The notes under the pieces were generated by a model. It ran no database searches, was not told where the DNA came from, and was given only the letters and a program-made list of their open reading frames with translations. DNA of 33,883 bases from Echinostoma caproni (taxonomy: Eukaryota; Platyhelminthes; Trematoda; Plagiorchiida; Echinostomatidae), in NCBI GenBank assembly GCA_900618425.1, contig UZAN01045068.1, positions 1-33,883 on the forward strand. The letters run 5' to 3'. Below are positions 1 to 10,955 of the stretch, in pieces. The translations under genes were made by a program, and so were the position numbers. Position 1 is the first letter of the stretch, and the number at the start of each line of letters is the position of its first letter.

Positions 1-162
1 AAAGTCCGTGGGCGATTATCGAGGCAGGTTCAATGCCGGATGCTGGCTACAGCCGAAACAATGGGCACTCATCTGCACAACCCCGCTCTGTGTGCCCCAA
101 AACAATTTGTGCAAGCGCTAAAGCTTCCCTGGCCTACCACACGCACACCCTTTCACAAATAA
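1..162 (+). pseudogene. Penelope-like element, C-terminal end of GIY-YIG domain (copy A)
   Basis: The frame starting at base 1 is open to a TAA at 160-162 (53 codons) and runs in from outside the window. It reads MLATAETMGTHLHNP, then KQFVQALKLPWP. The same protein pattern recurs at 11586-11680 in copy B, where the DNA has diverged much more than the translation, so the shared signal is coding. The pattern (acidic residue in AEAMG, then P.LC.QKQFV..L.LPW) is what I know from the tail of the GIY-YIG endonuclease domain in PLE-type reverse transcriptases of flukes. No internal stop is visible in this short piece. The reverse transcriptase and the GIY and YIG motifs would lie upstream, off the window. 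A tail of another GIY-YIG-bearing retroelement is the main alternative. Confidence 0.7.
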
Positions 163-1584
163 TCTCGATGATTGAATGAGTGGACAAACAAATGTGTGAT
201 CATGGTGAACCCGTTTTACGGTCTCACTATGAAATCATCTCTAGTAAACTGTGATTTTACTTTATTTTATTTTCCCAAGACAATTTTATTTCTAATTAGT
301 GATATGCATTGAGATATACTTGCATGAATAGTGAGTGTTTCATCTCCCCCAGATTACCTACCCATTAAAATAATGATAGAGGGCTGTACATTTTATTTAT
401 GCTGAAAGTTACCTTTAGCGGATCGCAAAATGCAGTGGACAGCTGTTTCACCTTTTTGAGACTCGTCATTGGTATCCTCAGAGGAACGCGAATCTCAAGC
501 ATTCTGGTTGATAGTTAAAGTTCTGTCCCTCTATTATATGGTCCACGGGGAACCACTTTAGGCACAGAGCCAATTTAGTTACTTTAGAAATTATTTTGGT
601 TGACCGAAGTGAATTCATTTAAATCTGAACATTTGTCTTCACGCTTGTGTCACGCTCTTTGAGAGCATTTTATTTTCTACCTGTGTCATGTATTTCTTTT
701 GTAATACGAACGACCAATGAACCTCAGAAGGAACAAAATAGTAGCCTAACACAAACATTTCACCCTAAAGTAGAAGTTTAGAACATATGCAGATTTACCG
801 ACTTATCAAGGGGATCAGTAGGCGGGTTCCGATGGTTGTGCGTTCAGATCTTTGATTTAAAGAAAAATAATTATTCAATCCTTTTGTAATTTTGTAAATT
901 ATGTCAACTATTTGTGGGTGATAATTCAAAGGAACCTGATGGAACACGTAGTGGATAGGTGAGTTATATGTGGGTTGCATCAAACCAGCATAGTAGCTTC
1001 TTTGCTAGTAAACGTAAATGCACCCACTACACGCAGTTGCTTCCATTGCTGATACTTTTTGTTCCAGACTGCTGGACAGCAGCGAATAGCCGGCATGCGC
1101 TGTACACACGTGTTTTCAATAGGAAACACTCCGCAAGAAGGAAAGAGAGCGAGAAAAATGGGTCGATGCGGGTTATGCAAATGTATTGCGTCCACATGCA
1201 GCCACAACACACAGTAACAAACAACGTCACCCTCATCTCATTAGACCTCACTGCGAGATGCTAAGCGTAACGCGCATTGTGTTGTTTGATTCCTGTTCGG
1301 GTTGAGTAACGGCTTTATGCATATGTCGAGTATGAATCGGCCGCAGGCCAGTACAAGTTTGGTGTTTGCATATGTGTGGGTGTGGATGTGAGTACTGGAC
1401 CATGGTCGAATTTACATCTATACCAGCCGGTTGAGAGCGCATCAGTGATGCGGTTACACTACAATCGGTGCTGGTCAAACAGAAGTAATCGATCTGTCCA
1501 TCAAAGCTAAGATGGTGACACGGTATCACCTTTGCACAAAACCTACGGGATCGAATGACGCACAGTAGACTGGCAGTTGTAAAA
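163..1584. other. No gene recognised
   Basis: The part just after copy A is probably 3' untranslated or flanking element sequence. Open frames at 959-1264 and 1248-1604 overlap on opposite strands, have no recognisable protein features and are about as long as expected by chance. Confidence 0.4.
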
Positions 1585-2330
1585 ACAATTAGGCAGGTTG
1601 ACAAGGTCGGTATGCACTTTGGACCTTAAAAGTGCAAAAGGATGCTGGGTGCCCAATGCTCCTACACTAGTAGCTGATGGTGAGGAATTAATTATAGCCG
1701 ACGAACCCCTTATTAAGGAGACTGCTTAACGAATAACGGTAGCATAGCCTAGGGGATAGTCGCGCAAATTGCTGGGGCCGGAACGGCTTACTTTGGACTG
1801 AAATACCTTTGCATCCGATGTGACTCTTTTTTTTGAAACTGAAAGGTCGCGTATAGTGAGACACTGTGGGTACAGTTCCTTTTAACGGTTACGGGTTGAG
1901 GAAGACAATCATTATCTGGAAGTATTTGACTACTGAGGTTTACGCGACTTAACGTATGTTGGATAGAGAGGGATGATTAGCAACCCTGAGATAAACAAAC
2001 GAGTATTTAGGAATCATTCGTTGGGAAATTTGTTATCACATCAAATTCACACTAGTGGGCTTCATTCATTCAGACGAGTATTGCGCATGCCCATCAGTCG
2101 CCTACCGTATTGCACCTTATTCGCTACAGCCAATCCTGGTTAGAGAAATCCAATTGACGATCAAAAGATCGCGTGCGGAACGGGCACGAATAAATGTGTA
2201 AATCGACTAGGTAGAGTTGGCATCTATCGGTTTCCAGGACCGAAGGACTGTGTAACTAGCTGGTTAGAAAAAACCGACGGATATGGCCACAAAAAACAGC
2301 ACGAAATTCTTGTCGTCATTTCTTACCAGG
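1585..2330 (+). pseudogene. Decayed non-LTR retrotransposon (LINE), C-terminal part of reverse transcriptase
   Basis: Translations in three shifting frames follow the usual order of the thumb and C-terminal region of fluke LINE proteins. Around 1591-1650 the frame reads DKVGMHFGP, a stop, then KCKRMLGAQC. At about 1662-1715 it gives PTLVADGEELIIADEP. At 1716-1830 it gives LTNNGSIA, a stop, then GIVAQIAGAGTAYFGLKYLC. Around 1850-1920 a GRV..DTV.TVPFNGYG stretch matches the region that usually reads RVY...VR.VLLYG.ETW. From 2084 to about 2320 one frame gives RMPISRLPYCTLFATANPG, then CVNRLGRVGIYRFPGPKDC and TSWLEKTDGYGHKKQ, matching the conserved LRMP..RLPYR.LF tail. Several stops and at least two frameshifts make it a dead copy. 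The catalytic YADD part was not found upstream, so it is probably 5'-truncated. The clade (RTE-like or other) cannot be fixed. Confidence 0.75.
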
Positions 2331-5300
2331 CCAGAATGCTTAAAAAGCTGTTGGATTATGTGCTCTGTATGTTCACCGCAGAGGGTAACTATCTTCCAGT
2401 CCTATTCCGCAAAACAATCCTCTTATATCTTAAACATTCTCTTTGATTTTGCAATCACTATGACCCTGGCAACAATCAGCGAAATTCACAGCACAGAAAG
2501 AACCTGTGAGCCACAGTTAATCCACTCCCAATCGAGACAAAGTGTACATCGTGCTTACGAACCCGAACAAGCACGAAACCCTTGTCCATTGAGCTCCATG
2601 GATTACCACGTAACAGTTTGAAATGCATTCCCCAAGTGGAGTATGAATGAACTTCCAAGGGACGAGACATAAAACTGCACTAGATTACAAAACATGAGCA
2701 GCGCCTGGTGCCTGTGGGTAAACAACCATTGACTCGACGAAAAGTGACGTTTTCAAATGAGAGCATCTTTTATGAATCAAAGCTACATTTAAGTTTCTGT
2801 TTGCTCATTGCTAAAAGTTCTTCATATTTTGCAATGATCTGCTCGAGAAATGTAAATAAAATGAATAATAGATAACGTCAAACGTATAAATAATAATATA
2901 CAAAAGATGCAGATAGATACATAAAATAATATATTTATATATTTACATACCTGCAGTTGAAGGTACACGGAATGCATTATTGATGTTACGCGTATAGCGA
3001 GCGATTGTGTGTGTGCGTGTTATCCTGTTTTTTTGTTTTGTAAGTTTTGTGAATAATTTTTGGATTACTTCATCACAACCTGACGCGGTTTTGCTCCCAT
3101 GGAAAAGGGTTTGTAAAATGTGATTTAAATTACAGAGAACTGTGCATTATTCAATCACACCGGGTGTTTTTATGATATTATCGATGATTATGAATCCATT
3201 GGGATTAATTTTAACATAATTTGTAGACACTGACAAAACGATCCATCAGATATCCGAGTCCGGAACGAGAAGGAACCCAGTGGAGACTTATACTCAATCA
3301 GTCGCGTGACATCTTCGACCTATAAACAAATCAGGGTTGTCAACTTCGACAGAAAGTGTAGCTGTTTTGACAGCTATTGTTAGTTTCTTGGCGAGGTGGG
3401 GTTTTTATCAACATAAAAACATGTATAGGTGAAGCCGTGGCCACAAAGCATCCCAAGGAAAGTGATGTTTCTTTCGTTTTATCAGTCAGGGATGGTATAA
3501 AGGCACCCGCGGAGGTAGTCAAAGTAAACACTGGCTCTCACTGGTAATTATCGATTATACGGCGGATGTCAGCTTAGATAATTTTTAAAACCCAAACCCT
3601 GATCAGATAAACACTTAGCAAGCCTTTCGACAATAAATAGCCGCACACACATAAATGCTGATCACGTCTGGATTTGTGGCTTCTTAGTTTGATCCGCTAC
3701 TGGTATTAGAGTCCGATAACTGATTTCCAGTATATATGTAATGATTCCTTTCAGTTGAACCTGTTGGCTAGTCCATCTCAGCGCACGGCCGCATTTTCAT
3801 TTATCACTGTGCATAAAATTTTAGAACGATCCCGCTGTAACGTGAAAACCGAAGTTCCCCTACAAACCTTTGTTCCCTTAGTTATTTCTTTTGGTAAAGT
3901 TATGAGGGCACAGTTCATGCTTCCGAGCCCCAAGAACACATAAAGGCTGGTGTATGTATTGTTCCGATCATTTATTATAAAGCAAACAACTGTCGAAAAA
4001 AAATGAAAACTCGCAATAAATACGGTCACCAATGCAAACGTGGCGTCGGGTTAGTTTCATGCAGTGTTTGTAACCAAAATTCTTCGCGTTTGCTGGGAGG
4101 GGAAGGATAACGATTGATGGTAACTCAATATTTTGAATTCTAATTTAGTAGTTTATTAAAAATAATGATTGTAATAGTATTTTTCACGATCACATGAAAG
4201 TCATAGAAGAACACTGAACGATGATTTGAGTCATCAATCTCATTAATTTCTGTAAAACGACCCAGAGAAAACGGAGAAAATTACCGAGGCCGTTTGAAAA
4301 TGCACATATCAATAATTTCATTTTTCAATTCATATTACAAAAGAATTCGAAAACCCGAAATTCGAGCTATTCCTGAAGCACGAATTTACCTCTGCTTTAC
4401 CTAATTGATGTCTTCAAAGTGCACAATAAATCATATGAACGATTGCTGTACTATCCACTTTAAACGGATATCAACTTCCCGTCCGATTGGACCGTAATAG
4501 TACAATCAGAAACTGCAATCAGGAACTGGTAAGAATCAAATAACCATTGAATCATTTGAGGCCACGCTGGCCATAGTGTTCAAACGATCCTCTTTTAAAT
4601 TAAGCTTGTGATGTGAGTGGATTTATCGATCTCATGCCCGTGCAGTTCGCATCGTTTTGTCGATGTGGTATACATGTAACGATTGACTTTCTGTGCTGTT
4701 CTGCAGTCTTCCGCGAGAATGGAGAAATACCATAATACAGTGAACCAGCAGACGCGCAGAACTGCGAGCTGCTCAACTCATTTCCTCCTCCAGTCGAACG
4801 AGGCTTCATGAGCACTGAATAACACAAATGATCGTATAACCTAGTGGTGTGCAAGGTGACTTTCAGTCTCAATTCAGCACACGCATATCTGCTGAAATTC
4901 ACTTGTTTCCACAAACCAAAGATGCAACTTCTTTCAAGGTTGGTAATCTCAGGACTGGATTTGAAACATTCTCGTTCCTGCAAGATAATAAGTATTTTCT
5001 AAGGTGTACAAAAGCTCTTACCACCTAGTTTGTTCGTGTGGTGGCCCGTGGGAAATCCGTAATATAATATTTCCAGCTGGGACTAATACCACGGAGGCAA
5101 TGGTTGGGAGGCTACTTGGCTACTCAGTGAAAGTCAGACACCTTCAATGAATGAGTATACTAATTTATAATGTCTCGTTTAGATCTGATTTTACAGACAT
5201 GAGGTGTTGTTTGATCAATTTATTTTTAGTGGATTTCACTCTTTAAGAGATCGTTTATTACACATTAAATTGTACCTCCGGCCAAATCTGTTCAATGGAC

Positions 5301-8300
5301 TTCATCGGTGACAATCAGAGGTGAACATTCGTGCGGTACTTTCCGCGTAGTACACGTATTACACATTCTGTCACTTGAATACACGCAGTCCGTAAACTGT
5401 GAACACTAACTAATTACGGGAAGGTAGGCCTTCTAATTCCGTAGAAAATGAATAAACAGCAAGTATAAAGACATTTTAGGCCTTCGACCTGTTTTTAGGT
5501 AAATTCCGTTCTGTTCCAACACGGAAGCTAATTTCTAAATGAACTTTGGCTTCACTTAAGCAGTTATTGTAATGCAGGTTTTTGAGTAATTGGAGGTTGG
5601 AATCTTCATAACCTATGCTTCCTGGATTGCGACAGGGATTACTTGAGGAAGGTCCGATAAGGGTATTGTGTCGTTCTTGTTCAGATTTGTTGTCCGTACG
5701 GTCTAGGTTTATAGTCTTATCCTCATTAAAACTTCGCAAGATGGAAGTTGCAACCCACGTAAACTGATAGCAACACATATACGTTACATATCGCACTGAT
5801 TCAATTGTCAAACGTCCCGTGCTCTTCAATAGAGCTCCTTCTTACGGATATGTGGTCAATCTTTCCTTTTGAGAAAGAGATTTTACTGAAAGAGCTCCCG
5901 ATATAACGCACAGAAGAATAAACAAAAACCGGTTTACGTAAATGACTTTTCATAGATTCACGTTTCATCAAACGTAATTATTGATAGACATACACCATCT
6001 TAGCGTTCGTGAATGGATTTAAACAAAATTAATAAACCATTAGTGAAAAACATCAAGCAATCAACTAAAGGAATTGCTCGCTTTCATGGAATCCAATTCG
6101 TACATGGTTCTCAATGAAGAAATCTACTTTCATTTGAATCACTTATGGAGAAAATAGCATTGCACATGATAAATCTGCTGCGTTTCATTCATTTAATTAT
6201 TCACACACAAGGAGATTTTCTAAAAGTAGACGAATAATCACATGAGGGTTTTGTGATTGGTTCAGTCGGGTGATCATATATGTATGCATGTTTGCACATC
6301 TTAGATCAACAAATCGATTTTGAAAACAGAATTGTGAATTTATTCGAGTGCAATTTGTCGTGGAAGATGAAACGGTCCTAATTAGTCGTAGGTAGTAGTG
6401 ATGGTGGTGGTGAGTGTGGTATAAATAGATTTGAATGCCTTCCAAGTGCAATGAAAGTGCCATGTTGAGCACGTTATTTCGGAGTTGGGGTAAAACAAAT
6501 GCTAGGAAACTGTCAGGACACAACTCGCACTACTGGGCTAATACGAAAAATCATCCTTTTAGTAGAATCGTTTACGATTTGCTGAAAGTTTCGCTTAATT
6601 CATTTTATTGTTTGTATCATTTTCGAAACAATTCCAAAGATCAATAGATTATTCGATAGATTTAATTCAATCCAAGCTTTATGTACCGCCTTGGTCAATG
6701 GTCCCTACCACTGCTGCAGATGTTTTCAGTCCAGATTCGCCCATTAACTCAAAACACACTATTTGAAAAAGAGCAATAAGGAACACCTGTTTTCCCCCTA
6801 GCCAGAATATGTCAATCGCATTTAAATAGATTTTTGTAATAAAACAAATCTCATCGATTTTCCTCCTCCACTGTCGCCTTTATCAGTGAAATAAAACGAG
6901 AATAAGATTAGCCACAACAGTTAATTCTTTTATATTACACTTTTCACCGTGGGATCTTTTTATTCACTACGCCCAGATGAATTTCACTATCCTCCGCATT
7001 TCTTCTCTCAAGTGACAGTGGATTGAACGTGCACATAGTTCATGCGCGATTGAGACAAATCGATTCCGGTTAATAAACAACAAACCGATACTGACTTAAT
7101 CTCAATGAAATTGTTGTCAAGTTGATTGCACCTTCTCGGTTATTGTGAAATTCCATCCGGTGCGATGTAAATGAAGCACCAGAGCACTTCCGATAACGAT
7201 CCCCGAAACCTAAGTCACAGAGTGCACATAATAAAAACCCATGAAATCTGTCTAGTTACGAATGGAAATCTCACAAAAGCAGTGAATTCTTCTCAAATTG
7301 TTTTGATTAGGACTAACCACAGTTTTTGAACGTGGCGTAGTTAATCTCTCCGAGGGTATAAATGTCAAGGTGGATTTCATCGGCTGATGAAACCTAGACC
7401 GACTTTGATTGCTGCAGGAAAACTTTTGTTCTTTTAGCATCCCAGTTTGCAGACACACGATAATTAATAAACAAAATCATTAGTGTGTTTCATATAATGT
7501 AAACTCCGGTTATTCAAGCCGTTTCCGTTGTTCAAACAAAAAAATAGTGTGAAACAAGAGAGCCAAGTCACCTTGAATATATTGAAGCATATCGCGAACC
7601 AGAGCGTGAGAACTATCGCATGGCTTTTCCAACTCCTATCAATACTGTTCGCAAAACATGGATAACCCCCAGTGTGTTGGTTGTACCCAATAAAAAATGA
7701 TCGCTTCTTACATATGGTTGAAGTCTTACAGACTGGTTTGTGTCTAGTTTGATCCTCTTGGTATCCTGTTTATGGGCTGTTACGGAATAGGCAAGTGAGT
7801 AACTTAACAATAAGTAGATGGATATCATCTCCATCATATCCCTCAAAGTTTGCAAAGAGGTAAATTGCTACTACTGAAAGAGAGAAAACACTCAATTCTA
7901 TGGTTACTTTCACAGACTTTGTGCAGTTTCTTGATAGTACAAAAGTGCAGGTTTTCGGTCGAATGCCTAATAGTTACTCTATTCGGATTGCAATACAACG
8001 TATTTTGATGGCAACCTTTAACTGATCGCAATCACTCCCCTCAATACTAAATGTATATATCTTCGATATGATACGAATGAAAGTAGATTTAATCATTTTG
8101 CTGTTTTTATTTCGAAGAACAGGTATTCAATCTACGCGATTCGTTAGATCAACGACAACTCCTTTACTCGTTTCAGGCAACCCTGTTGATAGGGATAACG
8201 CTAACTATAAACCACTACAAAGACCATATTTTATTCATGAAGTTTCTGTCGGGTATATACAAATCGGAAATGAGAATTAACTCCCTTTCGAAGTTTCGTT

Positions 8301-9103
8301 TTTAAGTCAATCCCGCTGCAATTCTACTCACCTGGGTGGCTGAAGATTGCACACCTACTCCGTGAGATTGTAGTGACATAATTCCACAACTGAAAAAGAA
8401 GGATTCTATGAGAACAACGCTCGGACCGAAACAGAGATATGCAGACATGCAAGTAACCATCATTTTGAACTTTGAACCGTGTAAGATTTAGATATTGCTT
8501 TTACGTAGTTTAGTAATAAAATTGATGCTAAATCGAAGCTCGTGTTAATTGAGTGTGTATATGTTACACACCTGGCGGATGACGAAAAGTAGGGGCATAG
8601 AGAATTACTGAAGAAACAACTAGGACGAACGGAGATTTACATGGGGGCTTTGCTTTCCGGGATTTTTCCTCAGACCGAAGGAACGCTGTCATATTAAAAT
8701 GAAAGTGCTTCGAGCAACGGGTAGCTGATTAGATCAAATCCACTATAAAGTTCATAAACTATTCAAGGCAAAATTTCGATCCACTCTTCATGATGTGAAA
8801 CCGTATTGCTCCATTCGCTGAACATACAATCATACTCACCCAGCATCATCACGTTCTATTCAATAATCTCCTGATTAAACGATGTTTGTTGCGTGAATTC
8901 CTCAGTGCGATTTACTGAAACAAACGTCCTTGGGGTTTCCAACGTTCTCATGCATTAGAGGAACAGTTTATTCCAATTGACAACATAATATAAATTTACT
9001 CGGCTGCAAATGATCGTTCTCCTGGAGTAGGCTACCATGCAAGCAATAACATTGAATTGCCAAGCAATATCACTTATGGTATTCTTTTAATCCATAATCA
9101 AAC
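2331..9103. other. Long stretch without a recognised gene
   Basis: Nothing here was identified with confidence. Bases 2860-2950 are a very A+T-rich patch. The longest open frames, 4600-4983 (reverse, 127 codons) and 5476-5829 (reverse, 117 codons), have no family signature; the first begins at a good splice acceptor and is listed as a finding. Bases 8068-8280 could encode a short peptide with a hydrophobic start, also listed as a finding. A faint tRNA-like block near 5040-5110 may be an old SINE. Confidence 0.4.
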
Positions 9104-9117
9104 TCAGTAAACCTTCC
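9104..9117. repeat. Target-site duplication, left copy (pair at 9313-9326)
   Basis: TCAGTAAACCTTCC is identical to bases 9313-9326 and brackets the palindromic insertion. Confidence 0.8.
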
Positions 9118-9151
9118 ATTTCGCTTGTTCGCCGAGCTTGGCAATTTGTTT

Positions 9152-9191
9152 GCAAACGTTTCATCACCAGCCGAGGTGACATCATCAGTGC
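9152..9191 (-). ncRNA. Hammerhead-ribozyme-like core in left palindrome arm
   Basis: This is the mirror copy of the core at 9193-9232, read on the reverse strand. The core bases are unchanged, because the three arm mismatches lie outside it. In a transcript spanning both arms the two cores would pair with each other as a long hairpin and compete with ribozyme folding. Confidence 0.45.
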
Positions 9192-9192
9192 N

Positions 9193-9232
9193 GCACTGAT
9201 GATGTCACCTCGGCTGGTGATGAAACGTTTGC
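9193..9232 (+). ncRNA. Hammerhead-ribozyme-like core in right palindrome arm
   Basis: CTGATGA at 9196-9202 and GAAA at 9222-9225 are joined by a hairpin (CACC 9206-9209 with GGTG 9216-9219, extended by T-A and G-T, loop TCGGCT). After GAA comes ACGT, a self-complementary minimal helix III, then T at the cleavage position (9229), then TGC (9230-9232), which pairs with GCA (9193-9195) as helix I. One unpaired base lies at the foot of helix II. This is the layout of the minimal hammerheads reported in PLEs, where helix III is tiny and activity is thought to need dimers. Whether it cleaves is unknown. Confidence 0.5.
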
Positions 9233-9312
9233 AAACAAATTTCCAAGCTTGGCGAACAGGCGAAATGGAATTCAGTTCACCCGAGCTACGAAAACCGATT
9301 TTCAATATTTTG

Positions 9313-9326
9313 TCAGTAAACCTTCC
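9313..9326. repeat. Target-site duplication, right copy (pair at 9104-9117)
   Basis: Exact 14-bp match to 9104-9117, directly after the end of the palindromic insertion. Confidence 0.8.
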
Positions 9327-9424
9327 CCCAGTTTTCCTATGTGCGCCTATGCACAGCACATCGTGAACCCACTGTTGTCTTTTAGAATTTAGGCGAACCG
9401 CGGTTTGTTCCAGATTGCAGATGA

Positions 9425-9438
9425 ACAAACCCGAACGG
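9425..9438. repeat. Target-site duplication, left copy (pair at 9661-9674)
   Basis: ACAAACCCGAACGG is identical to 9661-9674. Same length as the duplication flanking the neighbouring palindromic insertion. Confidence 0.75.
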
Positions 9439-9660
9439 GACGGTGAATATGCAATACTGATGATCTCCAATGAAAGGCGAAACTTGAGTCTAGTGCTCCT
9501 GAGTGTATGGTTGAATCGATGAACTGAGGATTGGGCGTGAAGGTGAAGTCCGAAGGCTGGTCAGCGCAAATCAATAAAAACCTGTATGCCTTGTGGGTCA
9601 GGTCGATTCACCTAATTGTATTCTTTTTATTTTCGTAGCACACAATCAACCCTTGCCCTG
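9439..9660 (+). mobile_element. Hammerhead-bearing short retroelement insertion with 14-bp target duplication
   Basis: A 222-bp insert is flanked by exact copies of ACAAACCCGAACGG at 9425-9438 and 9661-9674. It starts just before a hammerhead-like core and continues into GGTTGAATCGATGAACTGAG and GTGAAGGTGAAGTCCGAAGG. The same block is present at 17011-17078 and 30092-30145, so this is a dispersed family. In those other copies the family's 3' end falls at CAAATCAATC or close to it; here the matching point is about 9575 and a further 85 bases follow before the duplication, so this copy has a different or extended tail. No protein is encoded. It may be a non-autonomous partner of the PLEs in the window. 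Confidence 0.65.
9451..9496 (+). ncRNA. Hammerhead-ribozyme-like core with GTC cleavage triplet
   Basis: CTGATGA is at 9457-9463 and GAAA at 9479-9482. ACTTGAGT (9482-9489) is the short helix III, C at 9490 is the cleavage-site base (GTC triplet), and helix I is GCAATA (9451-9456) with TAGTGC (9491-9496), five of six bases paired. Helix II (9464-9478) is poorly paired in this copy, so it is probably inactive as it stands. The paralogue at 16955-16999 has an intact helix II, so together the two copies outline the ancestral motif. Confidence 0.55.
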
Positions 9661-9674
9661 ACAAACCCGAACGG
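9661..9674. repeat. Target-site duplication, right copy (pair at 9425-9438)
   Basis: Exact 14-bp match to 9425-9438 at the right edge of the hammerhead-bearing insertion. Confidence 0.75.
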
Positions 9675-10794
9675 TCGTCGAGCACCTGTAATCCACCTTC
9701 GTTTACACCTTTTTCCCTCACTGTGAACCCCAGATTCTCAAACGGTGGAATGTGGTATTTAGAATGAAAAGTTGGTCACCTCTCAAACTAGGTAGTTCTT
9801 CCATAGGATTCAAAATAACTTACTTGAATTATCCTTGCGCACAAAAATATCTGCATCTGTTTTATTCTCATTGAAACGCATCGTATGTTGGAGCTTTATA
9901 TTCCATATCCAACATGCCTTTCATAGTATCATTTCCACGGTGTGAACCTACGACACAGTTTTGAATACTATCGTTGCTAATTTATGGCAAGTTTGCATCA
10001 TCAACACCACCAATAAAGGAAAATTGCTTCAAATTTATGTGAACTGTTCAGCACGATAATGCCCAGTTAGTGCGCCTGGAGGACAGTCATTTCTATTTGA
10101 AGGCATTGACACCTAGGTTTCTGTATTGAACGATACTTCGTTACGGTCATCAATAGAACATATCTGCCCTTTATTGCGCAACATGCCTTATTGAGAAACG
10201 CTCATTTCTTGGCGTTTTCATCATGTTCGGAGAGGGTTTCTTCACACCGAGCCTGTGATCTGTGATCTTGCTCTGTATTGTGAATTGTTTTTTTAAAGTA
10301 ATCCCCGATACGTTTCACAATATCACTACGCACTCCATTTATCTCTGTTGGAGGAAAAATGGTGCATGCATGTGCGTTTAACACATTCTGATGCTTATCT
10401 TGTAGGAGATAGCATGAAATGCACCCAATATGCTCCCTGTTTCATTAAATTTGAGATACACCTGGATGAGCATCAAAATTGAGCTGTTTTCATCAAGTTT
10501 CATCAAAATTTGAATTGTAATGCCACCAGTTTTTCAACAGAAACCAGCTGTTTTATTTTGTTCTTTTAATCACGGGTTGAAATTTTTAAATAGGCTAAAT
10601 GCAGCTTTCGAATTAAAAAAGCATTTCTCACAACTTCCCCTAGAGATTGCTTTGATGAAGAGTAAATATTCCACATCTTTGGGATCATGTTTTGGTTTAA
10701 TTTAAGCTCATTTAGGCTTGCGTCATAAACGATAGCTGGGGTCGATCCCATATTCATGAAGACCGGTTGTTCATTCTAGTAAACTGCTAACCGA
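9675..10794. other. No gene recognised
   Basis: Short frames at 10202-10384, 10520-10705 and 10566-10757 show no family features. The upstream reverse transcriptase part expected for the PLE fragment at 10956 was not seen here. Confidence 0.4.
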
Positions 10795-10950
10795 AGCCAG
10801 GGACTGGGAGTGGTGAACAATAAGGGGTCTCACTAGCCNAGCCTAGACGTGGTATTGAACCAGACGAGAGTGAAGCAGGCCACCACCATTACTACTAAGC
10901 CATCGATCAGACGGAACTATCCAACGGGCCATCACAGGAAGCCATCGTGA
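10795..10950 (-). mobile_element. tRNA-derived SINE, decayed, reverse strand
   Basis: On the reverse strand a polymerase III A-box-like GATGGCTTAGTAGTAATGG (about 10884-10902) is followed by a B-box-like TGGTTCAATACC (10851-10862). Downstream on that strand comes GGCTAGTGAGACCCC, which corresponds to GCTGATGAGACCCG in the SINE at 24893-25080. This suggests the same family, with its hammerhead core now destroyed (the GAAAC part is not recognisable). The element ends against the PLE fragment that starts near 10956, so it may have inserted into that PLE. The N at 10839 lies inside it. Confidence 0.45.
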
Positions 10951-10955
10951 AAGAA

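Larger units (their letters stand above)
9118..9312. mobile_element. Palindromic PLE/retrozyme-type insertion with 14-bp target duplication
   Basis: A 195-bp insertion lies between two exact copies of TCAGTAAACCTTCC, at 9104-9117 and 9313-9326, which I read as a target-site duplication. Nearly all of the insert is a head-to-head palindrome: the left arm (9114-9191) is the reverse complement of the right arm (9193-9270) with three mismatches in 78, around a single N at 9192. Each arm carries the stretch GATGAAACGTTTGCAAAC followed by AAATT..CAAGC.CGGCGAAC, a repeat I associate with PLE termini in flukes and other invertebrates. PLEs are known to insert with inverted partial copies and variable target duplications. 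The arm mismatches argue against a simple read-folding artefact, although the N at the axis leaves the centre uncertain. Confidence 0.7.

Noticed and set aside
5033..5110. GTGGTGGCCCGTGGGAAA with GGGACTAATACCAC as A and B boxes of a SINE
   Set aside because: Spacing is plausible, but the B box is poor and the body does not match the other SINEs here.
5476..5829. Reverse-strand 117-codon open frame
   Set aside because: No signature, no convincing splice donor, and length within chance expectation.
6380..6425. Short GGTGGT/GTAGT-rich run as a microsatellite
   Set aside because: Too short and irregular to call as a repeat array.
7376..7395. TTCATCGGCTGATGAAACC, containing both CTGATGA and GAAAC
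   Set aside because: The two motifs overlap in a small palindrome, leaving no room for a hammerhead fold.
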